Below, piece by piece: positions 33,350 through 41,119 of a DNA stretch of 64,000 nt; the first letter of the stretch is position 1; every line of letters starts with the position of its first letter. Source of the DNA: Clostridiales bacterium (lineage in GTDB: Bacteria > Bacillota > Clostridia > Oscillospirales > Oscillospiraceae); contig SFDT01000005.1 in assembly GCA_004558115.1 (NCBI GenBank), forward strand, positions 3,019-67,018, written 5' to 3'. The notes below the pieces were generated by a model that saw nothing but the letters and a program-made list of their open reading frames with translations, was not told the origin of the DNA and searched no databases. The translations under genes were made by a program, and so were the position numbers.

Positions 33350-33378
33350 TGGACTTTTTTATTCCGTCATGGTATGAT
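33350..33378 (+). promoter_or_regulatory. Promoter of the dus-sigma-antisigma operon
   Basis: TGGACT (33350-33355) and TATGAT (33373-33378), spacer 17 nt. The -35 box is weak. Confidence 0.5.
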
Positions 33379-33411
33379 AAATTGAGATTTTATTGAGAAA
33401 GAGGCTGTCCC

Positions 33412-34380
33412 ATGCGTATTGGAACTGTGGAAATCGATTCCCGCCTGGCTCTGGCGCCCATGGCCGGCGTCACGGACGCCGCCTTCCGGCAGATCTGTTC
33501 GGAGCTGGGGGCGGGCTATACCGTCACGGAGCTGATCTCCTCCAAGGCCCTGTGCTACCACGATAAAAAGACCTTCTCCCTCCTCCGCCAGTTCCCGGGG
33601 GAGCACCCCGCCGCCGTACAGATCTTCGGCAGCGACCCCGCGTGCATGGCGGAGGCGGCCCAGATCGCCCTGGAGCAGACCGGCGCCGATATCATCGACA
33701 TCAACATGGGCTGCCCCATGGGAAAGATCGTGAACAACGGCGACGGCTCCGCGCTCATGAAAGACCCGGACAAGGCCGGGCGCATCGTGGAGGCGGTGGT
33801 GAAGGCCGTGTCCGTCCCCGTTACCGCCAAATTCCGCCGGGGCTGGGACATGGGCAGCTGCAACTGCGTGGAGTTTGCCCGGACCCTGGAGGCCGCCGGC
33901 ATTTCCGCCGTGGCGGTCCACGGCCGCACCCGGGCCCAGATGTACGGCGGCACAGCGGATTGGAACTGCATCCGGGCGGTGAAGGAAGCGGTGAACGTTC
34001 CCGTCATCGCCAACGGCGACATCTGGAAGCCGGAGGACGCCGTCCGCATTTTGCAGCACACGAAGGCGGACATGGCCATGGTCGGCCGGGGCTGCTTCGG
34101 CAATCCCTGGCTGTTTCAGCAGGCCAAGGCCGCCCTGGAGGGAACGCTTATCCCGCCTCCGCCGCCTCTGACGGAGCGGTGTGACACCGCCGTCCGCCAG
34201 TTTGAGCTGGCCGCCCGGTACAAGGGCGAGCGGGTGGCGGTGCTGGAGGCCCGGCGGCACTACTGCTGGTATCTCAAGGGTGTGCCCCACTCCGGCTATT
34301 ACAAGGAAAAAATCGTGCAGATGAACACGCTGGAGGATGTATATCAGGTGACGAAAGGGATCAAAAGGGATCTGACATGA
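33412..34380 (+). CDS. dusB: tRNA-dihydrouridine synthase
   Basis: A 322-residue FMN-dependent TIM-barrel enzyme that reduces uridines in the tRNA D-loop. L-A-P-M-A-G-V-T-D near the start, the catalytic Cys in I-N-M-G-C-P, V-H-G-R-T-R and the FMN-phosphate site (G-R-G-C-F-G-N-P-W) are all present. It resembles the DusB subgroup common in Firmicutes. The stop overlaps the start of the sigma factor gene. Confidence 0.93.
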   Translation: MRIGTVEIDSRLALAPMAGVTDAAFRQICSELGAGYTVTELISSKALCYHDKKTFSLLRQFPGEHPAAVQIFGSDPACMAEAAQIALEQTGADIIDINMGCPMGKIVNNGDGSALMKDPDKAGRIVEAVVKAVSVPVTAKFRRGWDMGSCNCVEFARTLEAAGISAVAVHGRTRAQMYGGTADWNCIRAVKEAVNVPVIANGDIWKPEDAVRILQHTKADMAMVGRGCFGNPWLFQQAKAALEGTLIPPPPPLTERCDTAVRQFELAARYKGERVAVLEARRHYCWYLKGVPHSGYYKEKIVQMNTLEDVYQVTKGIKRDLT

Positions 34381-34985
34381 TGGAAAGACAAGAGCAGCAG
34401 TGGGTGGACGCCGCCCGGCAGGGGGACCAGTCCGCCTTTGAGCAGCTGGTCAAGCTGTACGAAAAGCGGGTGCTGGCTCTCACCACCCGGATGTGCAAAA
34501 ATCCGGCGGACGCCGAGGAGGCCGCCCAGGAGGCGTTCCTGTCCGCCTGGCAGGGCCTGCCCTTTTTTCGGGGAGACGCCAGCTTTTCCACCTGGCTGTA
34601 CCGGCTGGCCTCCAACGCCTGCGTGGACCTGCTGCGGCGGGAGGGCCGCCGCCAAAACGCCGCCGGTCCGTCCCTCAATGACGAGGAAGCCCGGCTGGAG
34701 GTGCCGGACACCGCCCCCTCCCCCCAGGAGCGAGCGGAGCAAGCAGAGCTGAGGGAACAGATCGAAGCGGGACTGCAGGCCCTGACACCGGACCACCGGC
34801 AGGTGCTCATCCTCCGGGAGATGCACCAGCTGAGCTACGACGAGATTTCCCAGGTCCTGGATGTGGATGTGGGCACGGTGAAATCCCGCATCAACCGGGG
34901 GCGGAAGCAGCTGCGAAACTTTTTATTAAGCAGCGGGAACTTTTCACCGCCTCCTGCGTCCAAAAAAGCAGAAAGGAAGGGCTGA
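34377..34985 (+). CDS. ECF-type RNA polymerase sigma factor
   Basis: A 202-residue ECF sigma factor. Region 2 contains F-E-Q-L-V-K-L-Y-E-K-R-V and D-A-E-E-A-A-Q-E-A-F-L; region 4 contains L-S-Y-D-E-I-S-Q-V-L-D and V-G-T-V-K-S-R-I-N-R-G-R, the helix-turn-helix for the -35 box. It directs RNA polymerase to stress or envelope genes. Translation starts inside the dusB stop region (ATG 34377 or 34380). The gene for its zinc-finger anti-sigma factor follows by 2 nt. Confidence 0.93.
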   Translation: MMERQEQQWVDAARQGDQSAFEQLVKLYEKRVLALTTRMCKNPADAEEAAQEAFLSAWQGLPFFRGDASFSTWLYRLASNACVDLLRREGRRQNAAGPSLNDEEARLEVPDTAPSPQERAEQAELREQIEAGLQALTPDHRQVLILREMHQLSYDEISQVLDVDVGTVKSRINRGRKQLRNFLLSSGNFSPPPASKKAERKG

Positions 34986-34987
34986 CT

Positions 34988-35851
34988 ATGACAAATTGCA
35001 AAGTGTTTGCGGCCCTGCTGGACCTGTATGTGGATGGGGAGCTGTCTCCGGAGGAAATGCTCCGTGTCCGGGACCATCTGGATGAATGTCCCGCCTGCCG
35101 GGCCTATGTGGATGACGCCCTGGCCATCCGGGCATCATTTCCGGATGCGGAGGATACGGAAGTCCCCGCCGGCTTCACCGAAGCCGTCATGACGGCGGTC
35201 CGTCAAAGCGGCACGCCTGCAAAGGCATCCCGCCGCACCCCCTGGAAAAAAATGCTGCTGCCTCTGGCCGCCTGCTTCGCGGTGGCCGTGCTGGTGCTGC
35301 CGCTGCGGGACCTGCTCTCCGGCGGCGCTAAAATGGAATCCGCCGCCTCTTTGGCCGCCATGGACACCGCCGTGGCCGAAAGCGCCGCCGTGGAGGAGCC
35401 GGCGGAGGCCCCGGAAGCAGAGGAGGCTCCCGCCGCCCTTGAGCAGGGGGCCTTGAAAAGCGCGGGACCGACGGCAAAGGATGCCTCCCCCCAGGAGAAA
35501 AAAGCGATCGATCTCTATGAGACCGCCGGCACGGAAGCCCAGGACGGCGGCTCCGCCGAGCCCGCCGCCGGGCAGGCAGTGGAAGAAGAAGCTCCGGCCA
35601 TGGCGGCTTACAGCGGATCGCCGTTCCCCTGCGCCATCGTCACTCTGCCGCCGGAGGGACTGCAGCTGGACCTGCTGGCGGGCCGCACGCCGGACCGGGA
35701 GTCGGAGGGGCAAGCGGAATTCGACCTCACCGCCCAGGAATATGACACGCTTCTGGCCCAGCTGGACGAATCCGGGCTGGACTACACCGCCCAGGAGACC
35801 GCGGATGGAAGCAGCGGCCTGGTGCTGGTCATCGTAAAGGCCGCAAACTGA
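34988..35851 (+). CDS. Zinc-finger (ZAS) anti-sigma factor, membrane-spanning
   Basis: A 287-residue protein. The N-terminus has the ZAS zinc motif (R-D-H-L-D-E-C-P-A-C) that holds the sigma factor. One membrane segment lies near residue 95 (L-A-A-C-F-A-V-A-V-L-V-L). The outside part is a long Ala/Glu-rich stretch followed by a small C-terminal domain that may sense envelope signals. It should keep the preceding ECF sigma inactive at the membrane. A terminator follows. Confidence 0.88.
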   Translation: MTNCKVFAALLDLYVDGELSPEEMLRVRDHLDECPACRAYVDDALAIRASFPDAEDTEVPAGFTEAVMTAVRQSGTPAKASRRTPWKKMLLPLAACFAVAVLVLPLRDLLSGGAKMESAASLAAMDTAVAESAAVEEPAEAPEAEEAPAALEQGALKSAGPTAKDASPQEKKAIDLYETAGTEAQDGGSAEPAAGQAVEEEAPAMAAYSGSPFPCAIVTLPPEGLQLDLLAGRTPDRESEGQAEFDLTAQEYDTLLAQLDESGLDYTAQETADGSSGLVLVIVKAAN

Positions 35852-35857
35852 AGGAAA

Positions 35858-35892
35858 CGCCGCCGGGAAAAATCCCGGCGGCGCACTTTTTG
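35858..35892 (+). terminator. Terminator of the dus-sigma-antisigma operon
   Basis: A perfect 11-bp stem (CGCCGCCGGGA, loop AAAA), followed by a CAC interruption and TTTTT. Confidence 0.85.
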
Positions 35893-35893
35893 C

Positions 35894-35922
35894 TTGCCTT
35901 TCTCCTCCTCTTATGGTATACT
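35894..35922 (+). promoter_or_regulatory. queT promoter
   Basis: TTGCCT (35894-35899) and TATACT (35917-35922), spacer 17 nt. It begins right after the preceding terminator. Confidence 0.7.
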
Positions 35923-35928
35923 GCCCAA

Positions 35929-36090
35929 TTGACAGGTGCCATCTCCCTGTCCAAGCACCGCTGCGGCGGTGTTCGTTCGGCAGCATTCGCTGACCGTTCT
36001 CTAAACAAAAAAATGGAGGTCGCCCGCGCCTTTCGCGGGTCGTTTCTGCGTGTGTTCAGGCCTCCACCCTATTTAAGGAGGTCTTTTTTC
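35929..36090 (+). promoter_or_regulatory. Structured queT leader, probable preQ1 riboswitch
   Basis: The 160-nt leader has a hairpin CACCGC/GCGGTG (about 35957-35972), then a GGAGGTC at 36015-36021, a stem CCCGCG/CGCGGG (36023-36039), a GGCCTCC at 36059-36065 and a second GGAGGTC at 36077-36083 that is the queT ribosome-binding site. The middle GGCCTCC can pair with either GGAGGTC, so pairing upstream frees the ribosome site and pairing downstream hides it. That is a translational on/off switch by inspection. preQ1 as ligand is inferred from the gene; queT in related bacteria is often under preQ1 riboswitches. I could not match a class consensus with certainty. Confidence 0.6.
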
Positions 36091-36594
36091 ATGTCCAAAT
36101 CCCGATTTTCCACCCGCCGGCTGGCCACAGCCGGCATCATCGCCGGCATTTACGCCGCCCTGACGCTGTTTTTGCCCATTCCCCAGTACGGCGGCGTGCA
36201 GCTGCGGGTGGCCGAGGCCATGACCGTGCTGCCCTTTTTGTTCCCGGAGGCCATTCCCGGCCTGGCGGTGGGCTGCTTCCTGGCAAACCTGCTGGGCTCT
36301 CCCTTCGTGCTGGACTGGATCTTCGGCACCCTGGCCACGCTGCTGGCGGCCATTTGGACCTCCAAGGTGAAAAACCGCTGGCTGGCTCCCCTGCCTCCGG
36401 TCGTCTGCAACGCCGTCATCGTGGGCGCGGAGATCGCCTACTTTGCCACCCTGGACGGCGCCGCCTTCTGGCCCGCTTACGCCCTCAACGCCTTCACCGT
36501 GGGCCTTGGCGAGGCCATCGCCTGCTATGTGCTGGGCACCCTGCTGCTGCGGGCGCTGGAGCGGACTCCCGCCCTGCGCCGTACCGCCGCCTGA
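36091..36594 (+). CDS. queT: Queuosine-precursor ECF transporter S component QueT
   Basis: A 167-residue membrane protein with about five hydrophobic segments of the QueT family (PF06177). I-A-G-I-Y-A-A-L-T-L near the start and V-Q-L-R-V-A-E-A-M-T-V-L-P are conserved. As the substrate-binding S component of an ECF importer it takes up preQ1 or another queuine precursor, using a shared EcfAAT module encoded elsewhere. The ATG at 36091 is 7-10 nt after AAGGAGG; the frame is open upstream but the leader there is structured RNA. Confidence 0.9.
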   Translation: MSKSRFSTRRLATAGIIAGIYAALTLFLPIPQYGGVQLRVAEAMTVLPFLFPEAIPGLAVGCFLANLLGSPFVLDWIFGTLATLLAAIWTSKVKNRWLAPLPPVVCNAVIVGAEIAYFATLDGAAFWPAYALNAFTVGLGEAIACYVLGTLLLRALERTPALRRTAA

Positions 36595-36601
36595 AAAATA
36601 C

Positions 36602-36630
36602 CCGGCTCCCGTGCCTGGCACGGGAGCCGG
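36602..36630. terminator. Bidirectional terminator between queT and the diguanylate cyclase gene
   Basis: A perfect 12-bp stem (CCGGCTCCCGTG) with a 5-nt loop, followed by TTCTTTT on the plus strand; the genes converge. Confidence 0.85.
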
Positions 36631-36635
36631 TTCTT

Positions 36636-38297
36636 TTATGACTGAGCCAGGCTTTCCGCGGCCCGGACACACTCCGCCGCAAGCGCGCTGCGGGGCTCTT
36701 TTTTCTTTTTGTTTTGATACATCATCTCATCGCTGCGGCGGATCACATCCCGCACCGTCCGGTCCCGGGCCGGGTCATAGCTGGCGTAGCCGCAGGCCAC
36801 GCTGAAGGGAAACTCGAACTTTTCGCTCTCCCGCAGGATCAGCTCCTCGAAACGCTGCTTCTCTGCCGCCAGGTCCTGGGCACTGCATGCAATATAGACG
36901 AATTCGTCACCGCCGATACGGAAGCATTTGCCGGAGGGGTCGAAGGACTGCCGGATGCAGTGGTAACAGCTCTTCAGCGCCTCGTCTCCCTTCTCATGGC
37001 CAAAGTTGTCGTTGATATATTTCATATCATTGATATCGAACAGGACCACGCAGGTGGCCTTCACCTCCAGCTCCTGCCGCTCCAGACGCTTGAGGGTATC
37101 CTCATAGGCGTTGCGGTTCAGGGCCTCCGTCAGGATGTCCATATTGGCCAGCTTTTCAAAATAGGCCAGCTTCTGTTCCTCCAGCATAGTGCGGTAATAC
37201 TGGGCCACCTGGATCCACACCAGCATGACGATGAACAAAATCGTGCCGGTGGGCAGGAAGACCGAGGTATCCCGGAAGCCCCGGAAATAGTAGGCGGCCA
37301 GCTCCGCCAGGCCGAACACCATAACGATGTACAGCGGCAGGCGGAAGCGTTTGGCATTCTCGTTGTCCGTCAGGTGGACTTCCCGGCCAATGGCCCAGAA
37401 CACATACACGCCATTCACCGCCATGAGGACATGGGTGACGCTCATCATCTGGAAGATATCCAGCAAGCCGGTCATCTGGATGGCTGTTTCCAGCACCATG
37501 TTGACGAGGTACGCCACTGACAACGCAGCAAACCCCCAGCGGTACTTGGTACGGCACACCGTGTATACAAACAGGTTGAACGGCACAGGGAACAGGAAAA
37601 AGCTGAAAAAGTCCACGAAGTACAGCGTCCGGCCGTCCGGGATGACAAACTGCAAAAAGCCGCACTGACACAAGGACCACACCACGATGGTCAGGGCAAA
37701 CAGTCCCAGGCACAAAAAGCTCCCGATCTCATGCTTTTCCCGGCGGCTCCTGGTGAAGAAATGGAGGAAAATGCTGAGGATGCCGGCAAACACGATCACA
37801 CAGTTGATGATCAGGATAGGCAGGATGTCCGTGAGCCGTTCCAGTACACAGGCGCTTTTGGTTCCGCAGTAAAGCACGGAAGTATTGCCGTAAAAATGAG
37901 TGTATACGGGATAGATGCAGATACGCAGCGTACCGCCGGCATGACCCTCCGGAATGGAGACGATATGCCAAAGGGTGCCGGGAGACTTGGGAAAGGCTTT
38001 CTCCTCCCAACCGCTGCGGTAGATCAGTTCCTCCCCCGCGTAGACCTCCACCTTGGTGTGGGTGGTCTTGAACATCACGCTCAGCGGCGTCCTGTCCGGC
38101 AGCCGGGCCGTCTGGACCTGGATGCCGTCCTGGTAGGAGGTGACAAGCTCCAGCCGGCTGGTATTGCGCAGCGGCAGGGCATCTCCGGCATCACTTTTCC
38201 AAAAGCTCCAGCTTAAAAACAGCAGACCCGCCAGCGCAGCCAGGAAAAACGCGGTCATCAGATGCTTTTCCGTATGTGCCGAATCCGTCCTTTTCAT
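36636..38297 (-). CDS. Membrane-bound diguanylate cyclase (GGDEF)
   Basis: A 553-residue signalling protein. An N-terminal anchor is followed by an extracytoplasmic beta-rich domain (about residues 40-165), then about seven membrane segments (170-370), a short coiled linker (M-L-E-E-Q-K-L-A-Y-F-E-K-L-A-N-M-D) and a GGDEF domain. The layout is that of 7TMR-DISM receptors. The active-site loop reads F-R-I-G-G-D-E-F, so it should make cyclic di-GMP. I see no R-x-x-D inhibition site at the usual place. The ATG at 38297 has GGAGGG upstream. Confidence 0.9.
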   Translation of the reverse strand: MKRTDSAHTEKHLMTAFFLAALAGLLFLSWSFWKSDAGDALPLRNTSRLELVTSYQDGIQVQTARLPDRTPLSVMFKTTHTKVEVYAGEELIYRSGWEEKAFPKSPGTLWHIVSIPEGHAGGTLRICIYPVYTHFYGNTSVLYCGTKSACVLERLTDILPILIINCVIVFAGILSIFLHFFTRSRREKHEIGSFLCLGLFALTIVVWSLCQCGFLQFVIPDGRTLYFVDFFSFFLFPVPFNLFVYTVCRTKYRWGFAALSVAYLVNMVLETAIQMTGLLDIFQMMSVTHVLMAVNGVYVFWAIGREVHLTDNENAKRFRLPLYIVMVFGLAELAAYYFRGFRDTSVFLPTGTILFIVMLVWIQVAQYYRTMLEEQKLAYFEKLANMDILTEALNRNAYEDTLKRLERQELEVKATCVVLFDINDMKYINDNFGHEKGDEALKSCYHCIRQSFDPSGKCFRIGGDEFVYIACSAQDLAAEKQRFEELILRESEKFEFPFSVACGYASYDPARDRTVRDVIRRSDEMMYQNKKKKEPRSALAAECVRAAESLAQS

Positions 38298-38423
38298 GGG
38301 TGTCCCTCCTCCTCTCACAGCCTTTTTCCCTATCATATCAAACTTTTCAAAAAACACAAGGTCACTTTCTTCGTTTTCGCTCCGCCGCGTGGCCGCCGTT
38401 TTGCCAACCCTCGGTCCTTTCTC

Positions 38424-38452
38424 TTGAAAAAAGTTTCCGGATGTGTTAGGAT
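38424..38452 (+). promoter_or_regulatory. Possible promoter of the flavodiiron gene
   Basis: TTGAAA (38424-38429) and TAGGAT (38447-38452), spacer 17 nt, about 107 nt before the start codon. The AT-rich stretch 38465-38545 may hold another promoter, but no second clear pair stands out. Confidence 0.45.
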
Positions 38453-38558
38453 AGTCTGCGGCAGTGTATTTTTTGAGACAATTTGACGTTTTCTACAAAA
38501 AGTTACATTTTGATTTTATTTTGCAAAATTTTAGCATATTTGTTTCGGAGGTGTCCAT

Positions 38559-39707
38559 ATGGTTACAGAGGATATTCGCTATATCGGTGTGGATGACAAA
38601 ACGCTGGACCTATTTGAAAGCCAGTACGTGGTTCCCAACGGCGTTTCCTATAACTCCTATGTCATCCTGGACGAAAAGGTCGCTGTCATGGATACAGTGG
38701 ACCGGCGCAAAACCGACGAGTTTCTGGTGAATCTGGAGCAGGCCCTGGCAGGCCGGCAGCCGGATTACCTGGTGGTGCAGCACATGGAGCCGGACCACGC
38801 CGCCAGCATCCAGGCTCTGGTGGAAAAATATCCGGATGTGCAGTTGGTGGCCAGCGCCAAGGCCTTGCAGATGCTGCCGCTGTATTTCACCGGTCTGGAC
38901 CTGAGCCGCGCCATCACCGTCAAGGAGGGCGACACCCTGTCCCTGGGCCGTCATGAGCTGACGTTCATCACGGCTCCCATGGTCCACTGGCCGGAGGTCA
39001 TCATGACCTACGACAAGTGCGACAAGGTGCTGTTCAGCGCCGACGGTTTCGGCAAGTTCGGTGCCCTGGATGCCGATGAGGACTGGGACTGCGAGGCCCG
39101 CCGCTACTACTTCAATATTGTTGGCAAGTACGGCCCCCAGGTGCAGTCTGTGCTGAAAAAGGCCGCCGGACTGGATATCCAGATCATCTGCCCCCTCCAC
39201 GGCCCCGTGCTGAAAGAGGACCTGGGCCACTATCTGAACAAGTACGATATCTGGAGCAGCTACGGTGTGGAGTCCGAGGGCGTGTTCATCGCCTGCGCCT
39301 CCATCCACGGCAACACCGCCGCCGCTGTGGACAAGCTGGCGGAGATTTTGAAGGCCAAGGGCTGCCCCAAGGTGGCCATGGCCGACCTCACCCGGGACGA
39401 CATGGCCGAGGCTCTGGAGGACGCCTTCCGCTACGGCAAGGTGGTGCTGGCCGCCGCGTCCTACAACGCCGGCGTCATGCCCGCCATGGAGGATTTCCTC
39501 CACCACCTGAAGGGCAAGAACTATCAAAACCGCACCGTGGCCTTGGTGGAAAACGGCTCCTGGGCCCCCACAGCCGCCCGCACCATGCGGGAAGTCCTGG
39601 GCCAGATGAAAAACATCACCGTGGTGGAGCCCGCCGTCACCATCCGGGGCGCGCTGAAGGACAGCGACCTGCCTGCCCTGGAGGCTCTGGCCGACGCCAT
39701 TTTGTAA
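38559..39707 (+). CDS. Flavodiiron protein (FprA-type)
   Basis: A 382-residue A-type flavoprotein. The N-terminal metallo-beta-lactamase-fold domain has the diiron ligands H-M-E-P-D-H (about residue 80) and a further His in P-M-V-H-W-P; the C-terminal third is a flavodoxin-like FMN domain (A-S-I-H-G-N-T-A, A-A-S-Y-N-A-G). Such enzymes reduce oxygen or nitric oxide to harmless products with electrons from rubredoxin, protecting strict anaerobes. It is a single-gene unit; repeat copy 2 lies just beyond its end. Confidence 0.93.
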   Translation: MVTEDIRYIGVDDKTLDLFESQYVVPNGVSYNSYVILDEKVAVMDTVDRRKTDEFLVNLEQALAGRQPDYLVVQHMEPDHAASIQALVEKYPDVQLVASAKALQMLPLYFTGLDLSRAITVKEGDTLSLGRHELTFITAPMVHWPEVIMTYDKCDKVLFSADGFGKFGALDADEDWDCEARRYYFNIVGKYGPQVQSVLKKAAGLDIQIICPLHGPVLKEDLGHYLNKYDIWSSYGVESEGVFIACASIHGNTAAAVDKLAEILKAKGCPKVAMADLTRDDMAEALEDAFRYGKVVLAAASYNAGVMPAMEDFLHHLKGKNYQNRTVALVENGSWAPTAARTMREVLGQMKNITVVEPAVTIRGALKDSDLPALEALADAIL

Positions 39708-39731
39708 GCGGCATACATAGAATAAAAAAAT

Positions 39732-39755
39732 CGGGAACGCCTTTCGGCGTTCCCG
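39732..39755. terminator. Terminator hairpin flanking repeat copy 2 (left copy)
   Basis: A perfect 10-bp stem (CGGGAACGCC, loop TTTC) followed by GTTTC. An identical hairpin extended by one pair is at 39921-39946. Confidence 0.8.
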
Positions 39756-39760
39756 GTTTC

Positions 39761-39918
39761 AGGCTGTCGAAAAATTTTTTCGACAGCCTGAGCAAGTTTT
39801 TCAGAACTTAAAAGTTCTGAAAAACTTAGATTTCAAACGAAAGACACCCCTCCTGGGTTTCTTTCGTAACTATCTTCCTTCCCGCTTTCCAGCAGTTCAC
39901 CCTTTTTCGACAAGCTCA
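39761..39918. repeat. Multi-hairpin dispersed repeat, copy 2
   Basis: The same three stems as at 14171-14330, in the same order and orientation: AGGCTGTCGAAAA (39761-39789), AAGTTTTTCAGAACTT paired with its complement, and ACGAAAGA with the loop CACCCCTCCTGGG, then a tail ending CGACAAGCTCAAA. From the ACGAAAGA stem through CAGCAGTTCAC the two copies differ at only one position by eye. It lies in the gap between two converging genes, bracketed by two copies of the local terminator. Confidence 0.85.
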
Positions 39919-39920
39919 AA

Positions 39921-39950
39921 CCGGGAACGCCTTTCGGCGTTCCCGGTTTT
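39921..39950. terminator. Terminator of the CDF gene (right copy flanking repeat 2)
   Basis: A perfect 11-bp stem (CCGGGAACGCC, loop TTTC) followed by TTTT, next to the CDF stop codon at 39953. Confidence 0.85.
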
Positions 39951-39952
39951 CC

Positions 39953-41113
39953 TTATGTATAGGGCCGCTCCACATTCACCACGGCGTAATAGTTGCCGTC
40001 CAGGGCACGGACGGCGGCTTCGATCTTCTCCCGTACCTCCGCGTCCGTCAGCCGGAATTTGAAGGGCACCACCGCGTCGAAGATGACATTGGTGTGGGTG
40101 GGGCCCACCACCATGCGGAAATCGTGGATGTTGATCTCGTCATCAATGCAATGGACCAGGGCCGCCACCCGCTGCCGGGTCTCCTCCGTGATGCCGTCGT
40201 CGGTGACGATGGGGTCCATGTGGATGACCGCCTCACAGCCCAGCTTTTCCCGCAGCTCCTTTTCCACGTTGTCAATCTCATCGTGGAGCTCCAGCACGTT
40301 TTCCGAGGCGGAGACCTCCGCGTGGACGGAGATCATCACCCGGCCGGGGCCGTAGTCGTGGACAATGAGATCGTGGATGCCCAGAATGCTCTTGTGGGCC
40401 ATGACGATATCCCGGATCTGGGTGACAAATTCCCGGGTAGGCGGCGTGCCCAGCAGAGGGTCCAGGGTGTCCTTGGCGGCGTTGAAGCCGGACCAGAGGA
40501 TAAAGGCCGCCACCAGGATGCCGCACCATCCGTCGATCATGAGGCCGGTGAAATGGCCCACCAGCGTGGCGATCAGCACCGCCAGCGTGGCGGCACTGTC
40601 GCTGAGGGAGTCCATAGAGGTGGCCTCCATGGCGGAGGAATTCAGCTTCCTGCCCAGCCGCCGGTTGTAGGAGAACATATACAGCTTCACCGCAATGGAC
40701 ACGCACAAAATGGCAATGACCACCGGGCTGGAATCCACCGGCTCCGGGTGCAGGATCTTTTGCAGGGAGGATTTGGCCAGCTCCACACCCATGAGCAGAA
40801 TGAGCATGGACACCGCCAGGCCGGACAGGTATTCAATGCGGCCATGGCCGAAGGGATGCTCGGAATCCGGCTTCTGGCCCGCCATCTGGAAACCCAGCAG
40901 CGTCACAAAGGAGGAACCGGCGTCAGAGAGGTTGTTGAAGGCGTCGGCGGTGATGGCGATGGAGCCGGCCAGCGTGCCGGCAAAAAATTTGCCGATGAAC
41001 AGCAGAACATTGAATCCAATGCCCACGGCACCGCAGAGGATACCATAGGCCTTCCGCACCGCCTGTTCATCGCCGCTTTGTTTGATGAACAGCCTTGCCA
41101 GCAGGGATATCAC
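39953..41113 (-). CDS. Cation diffusion facilitator metal exporter
   Basis: A 386-residue CDF protein with six membrane segments in the first 220 residues and a cytoplasmic C-terminal domain. Metal-site motifs A-D-A-F-N-N-L-S-D-A (helix 2) and M-D-S-L-S-D-S-A (helix 5) are both present, as is the loop H-P-F-G-H-G-R-I-E-Y. It exports zinc, manganese, iron or similar ions by proton antiport. It is longer than the usual 290-310 residues because the cytoplasmic end is extended. It lies 6 nt after nhaC, as the last gene of a three-gene operon. Confidence 0.9.
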   Translation of the reverse strand: MISLLARLFIKQSGDEQAVRKAYGILCGAVGIGFNVLLFIGKFFAGTLAGSIAITADAFNNLSDAGSSFVTLLGFQMAGQKPDSEHPFGHGRIEYLSGLAVSMLILLMGVELAKSSLQKILHPEPVDSSPVVIAILCVSIAVKLYMFSYNRRLGRKLNSSAMEATSMDSLSDSAATLAVLIATLVGHFTGLMIDGWCGILVAAFILWSGFNAAKDTLDPLLGTPPTREFVTQIRDIVMAHKSILGIHDLIVHDYGPGRVMISVHAEVSASENVLELHDEIDNVEKELREKLGCEAVIHMDPIVTDDGITEETRQRVAALVHCIDDEINIHDFRMVVGPTHTNVIFDAVVPFKFRLTDAEVREKIEAAVRALDGNYYAVVNVERPYT

Positions 41114-41119
41114 GATCGA

